A DNA stretch of 64,000 nucleotides from the NCBI RefSeq assembly GCF_910596095.1, contig NC_056540.1, positions 19,616,501 through 19,680,500 of the forward strand. Reading direction: 5' to 3'. The number at the start of each line of letters is the position of its first letter. Positions within the stretch are counted from its first letter, which is position 1. The notes beneath the pieces were generated by a model, which was not told the DNA's origin, made no database searches, and saw only the letters and a list, made by a program, of their open reading frames with translations. This DNA is from Thunnus maccoyii. Its lineage: Eukaryota; Chordata; Actinopteri; Scombriformes; Scombridae. A program made the position numbers and the translations under genes. Shown here piece by piece: positions 1 through 13,928 of this stretch.

Positions 1-329
1 CGCTCAGGGGGAAAATAAAGACGAGAGGACAGATGGATCCTTTGTTCATTTACCTTCGCTATTTGATCACTTTTAGCAGATGTTATTTTTTTACGTTGCC
101 TGATTCAAATGTCAGGATTTTGCTCTCATTCTTTACAGGCATGAAAAACCTTCTCAGATCATTTCTCTTGACATTCTCTGGAAGTTTCTGTTTGATATAA
201 GACACTGTAAATATGACAACATAGCTGTATTAAACCTGTACTTGGACATTAAAAGGGGCTGTTGTGTGATTTAGCCACATTTGGTCTGCTTGCTGCATAA
301 AAAGGATTCCTTTATCACGATTTCGATTC

Positions 330-600
330 CACCCTGGTCATATTCCTGCGGCCGCAGGGCAGCGGAGCGAGCCAGACGTGTGCTTGTTTGCTTTAGGTTG
401 AAGGCGTTGATAGGAAGGAGGCGGTGTGGAAAAGGTTTGCAGACGGAGATCTTTAGGCGGGGAGGCAGGGAGCAGATAGAAAAGAGAGAGAGAAGCTGTG
501 TCCAGGCAGAGGCCCTTGCCAGCTCTCTGCGGTCCCGGGCTGAAATCTGCCCGGCGTAAACAGGATGTGAAAGATTTCCAGACACCGACCCGACCACTCA
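330..600. promoter_or_regulatory. GC/CpG-rich patch, possible promoter or 5' exon
   Basis: This block stands out from the AT-rich surroundings by its GC content, CpG dinucleotides, a GCGGCCGC site at about 349-356 and purine-rich GGCGGGG tracts. No TATA box, donor site or coding frame fixes a gene or strand. It is an inference from composition only. Confidence 0.3.
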
Positions 601-1114
601 CGGAACGCTAGATTTAAACGCTCCCCTCATCTCCTCTGTCTCTCTCTCCCTCTCTCTCTCTCTCTCTCCGTCGCTCGAGGTTCTGGGATTTGTGGTGGGA
701 GGAGAGAGGGAGAAAAGAGAGGCTTTGAAAATGAGACGTGGGATGATAGGGCTGTATTTGGAACGGCTACAAGTTTGGAAGGTGGTATTTTGCAGCCTTA
801 ACAAATTTGTAACTATTTGGGTCTGGCTCAAAACATTCCGTAATCTCATGCTCATTTTCTGAATGCGCACTCATTATCATTGTAAAAAGCTGTTGACTCA
901 TTGCTATTCCTATGCTATGATTATATTTTGTCATACCTATGTTTACCATCAGTCTCACTGATTAACTCACACACGCACACACACACACACACACACTTTC
1001 TCTTTCTACACCCAAGTATCCGCATTTACCACTTTTGATAGAATGTCTAAATGCTGAAAATAAAAAACATCCCAAGGGCTCATTTTAAATATAGGCTCTC
1101 TGGTATGCCAGTGG

Positions 1115-1165
1115 TTTGTGTGTGTGTGTGTGTGTGACAGAGAGAGAGAGAGAGAACGAGCGACT

Positions 1166-1200
<35 letters not shown>
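1115..1200. repeat. GT microsatellite, compound with GA
   Basis: Two (TG)n runs are separated by an (AG)n run. It is a simple sequence repeat with no coding content. Confidence 0.9.
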
Positions 1201-1209
<9 letters not shown>

Positions 1210-4200
1210 GTGTGGCTGGTGAGGTCATGCATGATAGCACCAAAATTACTCTCTGGATTTTAGTGTGAATTCTGTTGTGATTGTGTGTATGAAAAACATC
1301 TGTAAGCAGATGTTCTCTCTGCGGCTCCGCTGAAAGTGAGATGTATGCATTTTATTATTTTGGGGTGTGTGTGTGTGTTTTGAAGACCTGGTTGACGATA
1401 AAGTTTGAGTTGAATAGGATGCAGTCCAGTTTGGAAAAATACAAGGTTGTCACAACAACTTCCAGTCGTGGCCGTATAAGAGAGCCAGTGGTTGTATTGA
1501 AGTTAAACTGTGCCCACACGACTCAGATGGGTTAGCAATAAAATTGCATAACTAGACAGTTAAAACGTTGTTCTGGTCAACAGTTTATGTTTAGTTTAGT
1601 TTAACCACCGTTTAGCGTGCACGATATATTAAAGGACTGATTCATCTAAATTACCGTTAAAAGAGATTAAAAAAATATAAAAAACCTTTATAAAGCCACT
1701 TAGATATTGCCCCGGATTTCTGCCTCGACCGCAATGAAATGCAGGATAGAAATATTTAAAAAAAGAGGGGAAATAGTGTGTTTTTGCTTTTTTTTTTTAA
1801 CACTATATGAACAAAGGTCTTTGTCAAAGGTCACAACAACTGCAAAAGTTTGAGAGATGAAAAATCCAAAACACTCAGATATAATAAGAAACCTTTAATA
1901 GATATTAGAAATATTAATGTTGGGAGTCACACACATTTGAACATCCTTTTTAAAAAAAAAACATTTAAATGTTTACGCTGCATTTTGTTTATTATAAATT
2001 AACTTTTTTATGAACTTTTATCTGCTCACATCATCGTCTGTCTCTCTACAGTGTGTCATTCTTGTGAATCTTAAATAAATTATTTACTTTAAATAATCAA
2101 AAATAATTTAATATACAAATTTATTTTTAATCTAAAAACAGTCAAATTTAAGCATTTTTTAAATCTGAGTTAACTCTCCCTAAACTCTCGCTGGTGAAAC
2201 GAACTCGAGTCTGACCATTAAACTGATCGTAAACAAATAAATGGAAACGATCTGAACAAAGCATCTTTCTGCTTGTAGTTGTGTTGTTATAGTTAAACGT
2301 AGTTAAAACGTTAACAGCTCTTCATCCTCAAGTGTTTTTCAGCTGTTTTGTCTGATATTTTATTAACTTCAGATACGCTGTTGATTAGTACTCAGTTTTA
2401 TAGGAACTTTTGTGTTTCTGTCTCTTTTCTCTCAACCACAACTGGTGGAACTGGTAGATTCATAAAGGGTCAGTTCACTTAAAGTACAAAAAAAAGATGA
2501 AAAATAATACTTCCATCACTTCCTCTTGGTTACTTATGACAATCCACAAAACACAATGGGGACACCTGACAAAATAATCTCAACTCAAGATCCTCTTACT
2601 CGCTTGTTTCAGAACTTTCAACCGTATTTTATGGTCCTCATCAGCAGTTTGACCTGTAAATTCAATCTTTCAGTTTTTCTGAGCACTTTAATGACTTCTC
2701 AGCCATGTGGCATTTAGCTTTGACATTTCATTCTCGACTTTAGATAGCAGCTGATAATAATGAAGATGCAGTGGTCGAAAGCTCTTGAACAAGTGAGTAA
2801 GTAGATCTTAAGTTTTGTTAACTGCTGTTTCCAAGGTGTGGAATGAATTATCAAAGCTCAATGATGTGAACAGTTTGAATTAAAACTATTTTCTTCAGAA
2901 GAAATAGTCCCCAAGAAAACTGCCGACAGTGAGATCTGTGGATCTTCCAGAGTAACAGAGACACTGTTTCTTGAAAGATGTTCTCTTTCTTCTGCAGATA
3001 CCACTAGACATGCAGTAGAAAGTATGTTTTGTTTGGTTTCTTTGGATTTTTGGGTGAACCAACCCTTTATTATCTTAAGGTTTGAGACAGTTTGAACTAC
3101 GTCTTTCTTTACTGAAGACAATCAGCTTTTTATCCGACTATTTCTCGCTTTGAAAAAATAACTTAAAGAGATACAAACTGTTCTCCAGCCATTGCAGTAA
3201 AATTGTTTTTTCTAAGCCGCAGTGAGAATGCAGTGTGTGTCTGTGTTAGTCGGGGTGCTAGTGCTGGAGCTGCGGTGAGGCTCCCTCCCCCCTGAGTAAA
3301 CTAGCCCCAGCATCTGTTAGTCTTTTCCACTTAACTACCCCTTGCTATATCCAACCTGTACTTATCCCACGGTAGAGAGAGCGCCTTGCTCTGTCTCACA
3401 CTGGGTCCCACTGTCCTTGGGAGGGAAGTCTGCTGCGGATGTCGACCCCCGCTCTCTCCCTCAAACACACACATTACTCTTCAAAAACTATGTCTGCACC
3501 CGTGACCTTGAGAGGGAGTGTGCACACCCCTCCAGGCATCAAAAGTCACGCCCATATGGCAAAATATGTCATGATTCATGTCTCTGGTTCTTGACATACT
3601 CACCCACACTTCCCATACTGACCAAAAAATGTGAGAGAGCCTTTGATAAGACTTGTAAAAAATGTTTTTGAAGATGACAGAAAGCAATTGTTTTTGTCTC
3701 TCTCTCACACACACATACACAAACACCTTATGGTCTGTGTCAAATATAATTCACTTAACAGGTTTAGACAAGACTTTAATCATTGCTCAGAGAATAACAA
3801 CTAGATTGAAATCGTTCCCATTTATTTCTGGCAGTTAAATTAAAATAAAGCTCTTGGGGCAACAGGACACAGTAAACACAAAAAGGTTATACAAGCGACA
3901 GAGAGACACAGGAGAAAACAGGAGATACGGATCTGTGGCTTCAGCGTTATTGAAGCCATATTCTTCAGGCAGTCAAACTTGGAGAGCGTAGCTGTGTACT
4001 GGAGGCCCCACTGGGACAAAATAGCCAGAAGGCCAAACCCACAGAGGCCCTGCTGTTCTCTTTTTGGACAGATGGGGGCGACATTTCTGTGATTTCTTTC
4101 ACAAAACTCACTGCCAGTGGCACAATTCCTCCTACTTTTTTATCGTATATAAATCAGAATTGAGAGACAAAGAGTAAAAACAATCATCATCTGTCGGGAG

Positions 4201-4994
4201 TCAGACTTAAAGTGACAATAATGCCAGTAGGTCCAACACAGTGCCATGTGAATATCCTTCCTTTCCAGCTCTCTGTCAACATATGACAAAATATGTGGCA
4301 GCCTGAATTTGAGCGTGGATTCAGTCAGCTACTTATTTTGGTCCTGGTAGAGGGCAAAACGCCATAATAGCTTCTTGTACTGTAGTAGTTTCTGGTTATG
4401 AGTAAGCAAGAGCTTTCTGTCTATCCCGCATCCACCATGAGCCAGGTTCATTCAGGACTTTCAGAGTTCAAGGTTCAGGTCATCTGCACATCAGACTGTG
4501 ACCCAGTTTCCCTACAAACTAACTGCATACAAAGTGCGCTACATACTAATCTTTATAGTATAATGTTTTTGCAGTTAAACTTAGCCGTTTTATACCATTT
4601 AAAAATGATGCATTTAGTAAACTGGAACTTAACGATGCTGCTGTCAGACTTTACAAAGACAAAGCAGAGTGTCTTTCTACAGGTTTAATACTTTCTGACC
4701 AAAATTGTGATTCATTTTTTCCCCCAGCGTTGAGTAGTGCCTCCATTTCATGTTTTTGCATTTTGCACACTCAAAAATCTTTTAAAATAATTTTGTCAAA
4801 ATTGTCATTTTGTCAAAAACAGGAACGTGATGGAAAGCCGGTTATGCTGTATAACATGTACAACTGTACAAAACCCTTGTTCCAAATAAAAATAAACAAA
4901 AAAATAAAAAAATTTAAATAATTTTGTCACTTTTCCAGTGTGATCACATTTAAAACCTGCTCAGGATGTAACATGGAACTGGGACTGGAGCGGC

Positions 4995-5290
4995 ATTAGT
5001 CCATCAACAGAAAATAAATCACCAACTATTTTGATAATCGATTCTTTTAAGTAATTTTTTGAGAAAAAAAATGCCCAAATTCTCTGGTTCCAACTTTTTT
5101 TTGGTCTTCTGTGATAGCAAACTGAATATCTTTGGGTTGTGGACTGTTGGTCGAGACAAAACAGGACATTTTAGGTTGCATCTTACATTCTACGTCCTAC
5201 ATTTTATAGACCAAATGACTAATTGATTTTAAAAAAAAGAGAGAAAAAAAGATGTAATGATAAGGAAAATAATCGTTAATTGTAGCCCTA
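4995..5290 (-). mobile_element. Short inverted-repeat element, copy 1 (truncated)
   Basis: This is a degenerate copy, in reverse orientation, of the roughly 300-bp element best seen at 9816-10140. Shared blocks are the reverse complement of ATAAAATGTCAGAAAA, the 'ttgggttgtggactgt' block, 'ctattttgataatcgat', and a terminal 'gtagccct' matching the inverted end. Confidence 0.75.
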
Positions 5291-6283
5291 ATTGGATCAT
5301 GGCTTGGGTTTTATATCACACGGCATCATTTCATAGGTACTATAGGCATTGTGCAATAAGAAAAAGAGATAAATTATCACCATGACATTACTGAATCACA
5401 AGGCCTTGTAAAAGTTAATGTCAAACAGCAGTATGTGAGCTTAACAGGTCTGGTAATCATCACTTTAACATGTCACTTTAGGACAATAAGATGAGGCAAC
5501 AAAGAAGGTTCAACTGAGGACAAATAGCACTTGAAAGGCGTGTTAAAAAAGCTACACAATTGTTTATGTGGCCACGGTCCTTAAAAATAATAAAAATCGA
5601 TTCAAGTCAAACAGTATAAGCCAAATAAGGAGCAGTGGTCACAAGAAGAATCTCGCCAACAGTGAGTTCAGGACACTTAAGGACAGTACAGCTGGTTAAC
5701 ACCACAAACTTAAAAATAAACTTAGCGTTGTTTAATAGCTCTCTGACCACTTATTTCCGAGGCGAGCGCACAACTATTATCATGATGTGAGGAGCACAAA
5801 AGCAGTGGAAAACAACATGATCTGTTAAATTGTCTTTTACCCTTTTTTTCCCTTTAAAAAATAATTCAAGAGCGGTTTCATGAACCAGAAGATCACAGAA
5901 CCTTTAGGGGAAGGAGTTGGCGACCTGCTTACTCCCTTAAACAACTGCACACTTTCCATCTTGAAAGTTTCCAATAGTCAGGACTTGTAATGACAGAACT
6001 ACACAAAGGACTGACGCTGGTTTGAGGGTGAATTATGGCTGTGGTCCTTCCCAAGTGCTTAATACTAATGTACTGTTGTTGTGGTTTGGGTTCTCCACCC
6101 ACTGCAGGGTTTTCCCCCCGGGGAATTTCTTTTTTAGCCGAGGTGGTGAGCCACCCAGATCCTGGAGCATTCTCATCTGGTGATCCATTTAGTTTGTTTA
6201 GATGACAGCCTAAAAACAACCACACTTATTTAATATGTGGCATTTTCTGTGACTAACAGCGCCTCTGCTCTCTTTCCCTTTCT

Positions 6284-7021
6284 TTTATTTCCCTTTTAAT
6301 TTTTTTCTTTTCCATAAAAGAGCATTGTGTTTGTGTGTGTTTCAGGTGGGGCGGTACACCTCTGCTATAAATACACTGTGACAAACTAAAGCTGAGAGTT
6401 AGCCTCACAAAGCCGGTTTAAATATTAGATTTAGAGCTGAAAACAATGAGGTTTGACTGAACTGGAAGCCAGATCAATTAAGTGGATAATTATGTTTAAT
6501 GATGTGACTCATTGTCTCCTGAAACCACTAAAACTTATGACCAACAGCAGGGATGGTTGTTTCAAATTTAAGCACAAGTCCCTCACTTGCAAGGCTTGTT
6601 TCTCTCTTTAGATTGATTTAAAAACTAAGTTTCTGAGACAAATGTCGAAGCAACCTGGCATTTACAGACCAACAGATATATTTTTTGTGGTTTGCAAATC
6701 TGACTCAAAGACCAGTGACAGGTTAGTGAAGTGTGCATTTGTCTCAGTGAAGGGAAGCAGTTATTATCAATCATCTGCTGTCCAGACCACTTAAAGGGAT
6801 TCCTGTCTCAAACAAATGTCTACTGAGCTTTTCCAGACCGCAACCTAACAAATCAAAATGTGTGGGCTGACTTTGTGAGGCTAACTTTGAATAGCTTTAC
6901 TTATTGTTGATTTAAAATATCAGTAGGAGTGTCAAGTCTGCTGTAAACCCACAGCTTTAGTGTGCATTATTATGTTCTGTCCCATCTTGACTTTGGCACC
7001 ATCTCGTGAGTGTGGTGGCTG
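6284..7021 (-). other. kcnk4: Probable kcnk4 3' UTR with candidate poly(A) signal
   Basis: The sequence lies directly downstream of the kcnk4 stop codon on the minus strand. The first minus-strand AATAAA I noticed is the complement of 6284-6289. No other feature is seen. The true 3' end is not determined. Confidence 0.35.
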
Positions 7022-10000
7022 TCAGAGTGTTGGCTTTGAGTCTTTCTGGCTCTCTGAACGAGGTACGTCTGAAAGAGAAGAGTCTGGAGGTGGTGTTGGG
7101 GGATTGGACGGTGGCTGCATATCGCTGTTGGGCCTCCTCACCTGCAGGGGGCTCAACTTGTGTGACAGCTGCCTCCTCATGCTCCTCCTTTTGGGCTTTC
7201 GCGGCCGCTTCTTCTTCTCCTCGTTTGCTGCCGGCTTGGCCCGGTCGCGGTCGCTCAGAGTGTCTGAGGACTCGTCGATGTACGCCAGGTTCTCCCCAAA
7301 GAAATCCAGCAGCTGGCAGCCGGATGGGGAGAGGACTGGGTGGTAAAAAGAAGGACGACGGGAAGGAGGGGTGGAGGAGTATGGGAGGAAACCAGGTGTG
7401 GGTGTGCGTCTGTTTTCAACAATTCTACTTCCTTCTGCTGGAATCAGTTTGTCTTTCTCCTTTGATGTGTTCATCTCTGCTGCTCTCGCTCCTCCCTCCT
7501 CCACACTGCTGACTGCGCAGTAGGGCTGGAACCCGCAGAGCGCCGAGAAGGACGAGGAGGCCGAGGAGGCTTCTGATCTGGAGTCAAACGGAGACTCTAA
7601 TCCAGAGAGCGTCACTCCCTGCATGGCTACACCTGCCGAGTCCAGCTCTGAGGTGGAGCGGGCCACAGGGAGGGAGAATGAGCGGGCCAGCAGGTGAGGA
7701 AACGCCCTTCCCTCCACTTGAATACCCACAACGGGGTCAACCCTCAGTCTAGACCCCACTTTTGGGACTGTTCCGCCTCCACCTCTAGGAACAACGATCC
7801 TCACTCGCGGTTTGGGCACTGCCGCCCTCTCAAGAGAGGAATGGTCCTCTATTCGGCTCATGGAGCTGGAGAGGGGGGCCCAGCGGTTCGGCAGGTGTCC
7901 ATTCTCAGATCCCCTGCGATCCAAGTATCCCAGAGTGCCTTCAGCTCCCCGGCGGATGCGGCGACGCTGACTGCGTTTCCATTTCCGGCGCTGCAGTAGG
8001 AAGGGGTCATTAAACTCCAGAGGGTTGGGGATTCGAAAGTCCATCGACATGTTCTGGATGTTCTGGGTCCAGTCTGTCGCGTGAGCCCTCAACTCCTCCA
8101 TCTGAGAGGGAGAACATAAGCAGAGAAGATGACAGTCTGAACAAGATTAAGTGCAGCTTTCCTAAACCTGTATCGCTGTGCATCTCTCACCTCAGCGCGG
8201 GTCCTTTTCGACAGCACCCGCAGCCAGTTGCCTATCATGGTGAGGATGGAGGCGAAGTAAGCGAGACCAAACACTATCCACAACCACACCAGCGGCTTGA
8301 AAAAAAAACCGCCTTCATGACCGCCACCTGCACACAAAGAAAGTGGATTTAAAGAGGATTTGAACGTAATGTGACGTTCTACTGAGAGACCACAGTCCGT
8401 AAACCTCCCTACAGACGTGGCTTTAATCGAGGTTTTCTGGTTCAAAGACAGTCGCTCTGACTATGAGACCAAAAGTTCCAAACATTTTTTGCTTTTTGAC
8501 CACTAGTAGCACTATGGAGCTGTGTTTTTGTTGAGCAGGTCTTTGGTTTGTTTCTACCTTGTGCATACACAAGAGAACTCAGCTGACTACAGTTTCCTGC
8601 CGCCAGTTTCAGGCTATTACACTAATCAACAGTCACAGTAGTAACAGCATCTAAACGAGAGACGTCCCAATGTGTCAGCAGAAGGCAAAGAAGAAGAAGA
8701 AAACTGCAAGCTAGTAAATCTGAATGTAAACAATGCAGGTTTCAAATACTTTGGCTTTGTAAATGTTTTATGAGGAAGAAAATGTCTTTCTGTTAGGTCT
8801 CAAGTAAACACCCAATTAGTAAGAAACACTGAATGTAAACATAAGTTTGTTTGTTGACAAGAAAACTTCACATGGTGCCTTTAAGTCATGTTGACATTAA
8901 TGCAGACATACAGCTTCTGTGTTTGCCTCCTCTAGAACGCTGTAGAAACAGGGTTGTGTTTACGGCTCTTGAAATTTGTAGAAAGATAAATTAGTAAGGT
9001 GTGTTTCTGAATGTGTCTGTACGATAACAAATCATCATCACATCATATTGAGACTAAACTTTTTCTTAAAAAATGTTATTTGTTTGTGTGTGTTCACACG
9101 CATGTCTTGTTCACTTGATGCCTGAGGTTTCGTTAAAAGGAAAAATCGATAGTCAATCAATAAACCTTTGAAAGAAAATTAAAAGATACATTTGATGGGT
9201 GAAATTCAGCCATCAGGTTTGTAACATAAAGGTTGTTTGAGTGTATTTAATGATCTAATTACTGTTAGCTTTCACCTGACAGACACAGAACAGACGATAA
9301 AATAGTTAAAAATGGACACTATTTCAAAATTGACATTTGGCAATAAGTTAGCTCTAAGTGTTAGCTGCCTTAGCCTCCCACTTCTCCAAATAATCTTTCA
9401 CTAACCAAACACATAGAATGTTTTTCTGCTTTAATATGAGGCAATAAGTTGTGTGTAAGAGAATTTTCATTTTTTATTTCCCACCCTGATAATCATCTGC
9501 TGACCGCCTTATCAGCCCTATCACATGATCTCAAGTACCCCTCAATCAACAACACCTGTCATGTTCCAAATGTGTTCACATCAATTGATTTTAAACTAGA
9601 TATCATTTAACTCTTAAACGATACAAAAGTAGAAATAATAGTTAATGTTAAAATATTTTTTCATACAATTGAACTGTTAATGTTCAGGTCTGTTTACTAC
9701 GACTACTGATTACTGATTACTTCAAGTTAACCATTTCAACTGTTTATCCATTTTTATTATTTCAGTCACATTTTTATTAAATGTTTATCCAGATACCTTT
9801 TACTTATTTATTTTAGGGCTGCAACTAACGATTATTTTCATTATGAATTCTGTTGAAATATTTTCTTGATTAATCAATTAATTGTTTAGTCCATAAAATG
9901 TCAGAAAATGTTGAAAAATGTTGATCACTGTTCCCCAAAGTCCAAGATGCAACATCAAACTTCTTGTTTAGTCCCGACTGACAGTCCACAACCCAAAGAT

Positions 10001-10345
10001 TTATTTAGTTCACTATCATAGAGGACTAAAGAAACCAGGAATTATTCATATTTAAAAATGAAATTGATTATCAAAATAGTGGGCGATTAATTTAATAGTT
10101 AGCAACTAAACGATTAGTCAACTTATTGTTGCAGCTCTAATCTATTTTAACTATTTATCCATCATTAACTGTTTCTCTCTTGATTTTCACATATTACTAA
10201 GTGCTCTAACTGACTTGATATGTTGATGTATTGTTAAATCAAATCCTTTTTTTTTTTTTTGTAAATTAGTTCCTCCACAATCTTTCCATGTACTCTACAT
10301 CGACCTGCTGTCCACACTGTTAGAAGTAAGACATGTTTGTGTGTA

Positions 10346-10383
<38 letters not shown>

Positions 10384-13300
10384 CACCTGGTACGTAGTCT
10401 CCAAAGCCAACAGTGGTGAGAGTGATGACCACAAAGTAGAGCGACTCCAGAAACGACCATTTCTCCACTTTCTGAAACACGACTGTCGGCACGGCGAGAA
10501 AGATCAGACACCCAATCAGGATGGAGAGGACCGCTGAGGTCACACGCACAGTGGTGGGCCTGACCTTGTGTTTCTGAGACAGAGACGGATAGCAGCGACA
10601 ACAACAACAACAACAAAAAAAAGCAGAGGAAGAATTAATGATAATGATTAATTACTGTAAGGATAGTTACAGGAACAGAAGTGACGAAGACGAGGATGGA
10701 AGTGGATTAAATGAAACAAGGTTCAGAATCATCCACTTAAAAGTTTCATGGTTTTACTTAAACATTGGTTTCAGATCAAACTTTTTTGTTTACATGAACA
10801 GTGCTTCTGCAATTTACTGTATCCGTATTTTTGCTCTTTCCAGATAAGATTTGAAGCCACACTGAATAATTTCTTTAGTTAAATAAATCTATATTTAATG
10901 TAAGTGGAATGAAAAAGTCTTGGTTTTTATAATTTGGAGTCGTCTTTTATCACACTAATTTTAAACTTTAGGTTTAAGGTTTTTCTGTTCAGCTTTCTTT
11001 ATATTTAAGTTTCTAGGCTGAAGACTCCTGAGTATTTACAGGTACACGTAGCGTCTTAGATTAGAGATTTTCATTTGTGACCTTCCAAACTGTGAGGAGT
11101 GAATAAGTAAAATACTCTTCTTCTTAAGGCATCACTGCAGTAGTGCTCTTGTTCAAAGCTGCTGTGTAGCTGCTCAGTGATGAAGGCTGCAGCTACAGTA
11201 TGCGTCACAAAGTTAACGTGTGCAGGCCGTGCTGATAGCAGCCGTGCAGGCTCACACCTACACTGTATAAAGGTTTTAAATAAATTATCTCTCGTAGAGA
11301 CTTTGTTTTGCAGTTTCCTTTTTGTGACTTTTGTGGAGGCAAAAGCTACTTCAGTTAGTATTTTTAACATTAATTATTATTTTAACGATGGTTCACCTCC
11401 AGTTGAACAATTATTCGCTACTTAGATAACAGTTAAAAAGGGAGTCTGGGCCTCTTATGCGTACTGTAGGTGCACATCTGTGATTCAGAAAGGTGTAAAT
11501 TCATCTGAGCTTTGGTTCCTGGGCAGGACAGACCATTCTCACCAGGAAGAGGGTCTCAATCTTGGCCACAGCTCTCCGCAGCACCGTGCCCATGTGGTCA
11601 CCCACTCCAGCTAGCAGTATGCCAAACATAGGGATCCCCACCAGAGCGTAGCACACGCAGAACAACTGGCCGTACCACGTCCGAGGAGACAGGTTCCCAA
11701 AACCTGTTAAGAAAAACAAACAAAAGAGACCACAAAGACCTTCAGCTTTTTACACAACTTAAAGGATTGAGTCACAATTTTTCAAGTCTTTTGAGGACAA
11801 TTCTCACAACGTTATGTCAGGTTTGTAATCCTCCTTCGCTTAAAGAAGCGTTTCATACTTGGAAGATCTTCAAAGAGCCCCTTGAAGGTGAGTCCCCCAC
11901 CTACCTATGGTGGTTATGATGGTACCACAGAAGAGGAAGGCGGAGGCTACATCCCAGCGGCTGGTGAAGTTGGCAGGGAGGCTGCTCACATCCAGACCTG
12001 CCTCCACCGCAGACACCACTGTCTGCAGGGGCAGGAAGTAATCTATTTAACTGTAACACCATTTAAAGTGTCTTTGTAGTTACACCTGTTCAGACCTGCC
12101 TTTGTTTGGTTTTATTCATTATTCTTATATTGTATCTGTCTTGATTTTGTATTTTTTTGGGAAGCACTTTAGGACATCTGCTCTAGAAAGGTGCTATATG
12201 AATAAGCTTTATATACTTAACTTGTACATTAAGCGGTTTAGCAGCGTTAAGCAGTACATCGTTTGTTATGAATCTAATAAAGCTCAAGATCTTTGGCATT
12301 ATGATGGCACACCTTTAAAGATGATTAATGTCAGAGGTCATTTCCTACAGCGGATAAATGTCTTGAAATCATTGCAAAATAGACTTAAATGGATTAAAGT
12401 AAATTCTCATATAATAGCTGGTATCAAAATAATGGCATCACCAGCACGAGCAAATAAAGGCTGGATGAAAAAAACACTGAGGTAGGTGTAATTACCTGTA
12501 GTCTACTACAACAGATCACATGGTAAATTCATAGTAATGTAGATTTCCACAGCACTAATCCTTCTAGGGCCGTAACTATGACTTATTTACTTTATTTTTC
12601 TTGATTAATTGTTTAACCTTTAAAACATCAGAAAGAGTCCAAGGTGACGTCTTCAGTCCAAAATCCAAAGACGTTCAATTTACAGATGAAACCAGAGAAC
12701 TTTAGCATTTCTTTCTTAAAGAAATTACTCAAACAGATTTATCTATGATAAAAATAGTTGCCAATTTATTTTGTCAGTCTAACAATCGATTAATTGACTA
12801 ATAATTGCAGCTCTAAATCTGTCAGTACAACCACCTCCAGCTCTCAGTGTCTCTTTTTAAACAGAAATAATGTTTTTATACTCTTCTTTGCTGTCTTCCT
12901 GATCCACGTTAAGCTACCATCAACATAACTCAAGACGTCCTGATATTTTTTCCACATTAAACGCCTACATGTAACAGAGAAGGCTGCAAGACTTTTAATT
13001 TAAAAATTCTTAAGTGAATGTTGAGATTCATTCATGTTAGTTTAACGTCATTCAGGGACAAAGTTCAAGTGGAAAACCTGACATGACTCTTGCTGTACTG
13101 ATGAACTGATGAATCAGTGCTGTGGAAACAGACTCTAAGCTGAATTTATCAAGTAAATGGTTTCAAGTTTGCATTAACTGAGGAAATTAGAAATAAAGGC
13201 CACTAAGTGAGAATGTATGATATATATTTATTGGAATAATAGACATGGCTGTTGGTTTACTTCTCTCATCTTTACTCCTTTAAATTTAAAAATTCACCTT

Positions 13301-13894
13301 CTTCTTTTTGTTGTTTGCTTTATCAATCACGGATAGTTATTCTCAAAATACACAGAGCTGCACAAAGACCTGCAGTCCGTAATATACAGTATGTTTGTGA
13401 TAGAGATGTCACGGTGCCAGACAATAATGCTGCTCATCTCTCTATAAAAGCAAAATAAAAAAGATTTCTTAGTATATTGACGTCAACAAAAACTGTGTTT
13501 TTATTTATTTTTTTACAAGGCCATATGGATTGATTTATCGGTCTCCCTCTGGCTTTTGTGTTTGGGGTTTTTTGTAAATAAATACTTTTGATACTGATTG
13601 TGTTTGTTAAATTTATTTTGTTATTGGAAAATGAAAAAATGCAAGTCAAAAAACAAAAATTCGTAGCAAAATTTAAGCTTTAAACCGGTTTTCTGTTCAA
13701 CAGATTTACTGGAATTAAAGCTCTCCAAACATCCGCTTTGTGCTGGACTTACTCACACTTTCATATCACAGGTTTGTTTTGGAGGAGGCTAATGTAGCGT
13801 GCCCTTAAAATGGACGTGTCTGTTGAAAAGCAAAAAGAGGAAAGCAAAAAGAAACCCTGCAGGTGTGTGTGTGTGTTTAAACTTGTATCTATGA

Positions 13895-13928
<34 letters not shown>

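Larger units (their letters stand above)
1..6283. other. Intergenic stretch with no recognised gene
   Basis: I see no exon with convincing protein similarity here. The open frames are short and either cover microsatellites or lack any recognisable motif. Positions 330-600 are GC-rich with several CpGs and a NotI-type GCGGCCGC, which could be the promoter or non-coding first exon of a neighbour lying to the left. In mammals ESRRA follows KCNK4 in the same orientation, so esrra is the natural guess, but nothing coding from it is visible. CT and GT microsatellites occur at about 641-667, 971-996 and 1115-1200, and one dispersed repeat copy lies at 4995-5290. Confidence 0.5.
8328..10386 (-). other. 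kcnk4: kcnk4 intron between pore-2 and TM4 exons
   Basis: This is a 2-kb intron with GT-AG ends. It holds dispersed repeat copy 2 (9816-10140) and a CA microsatellite (sense strand) that begins about six bases into the intron. No other exon is seen. Confidence 0.85.

Noticed and set aside
7006-7512. Plus-strand open frames of 128 and 168 codons
   Set aside because: They are antisense to the last kcnk4 exon, whose frame has clear family motifs and splice sites.
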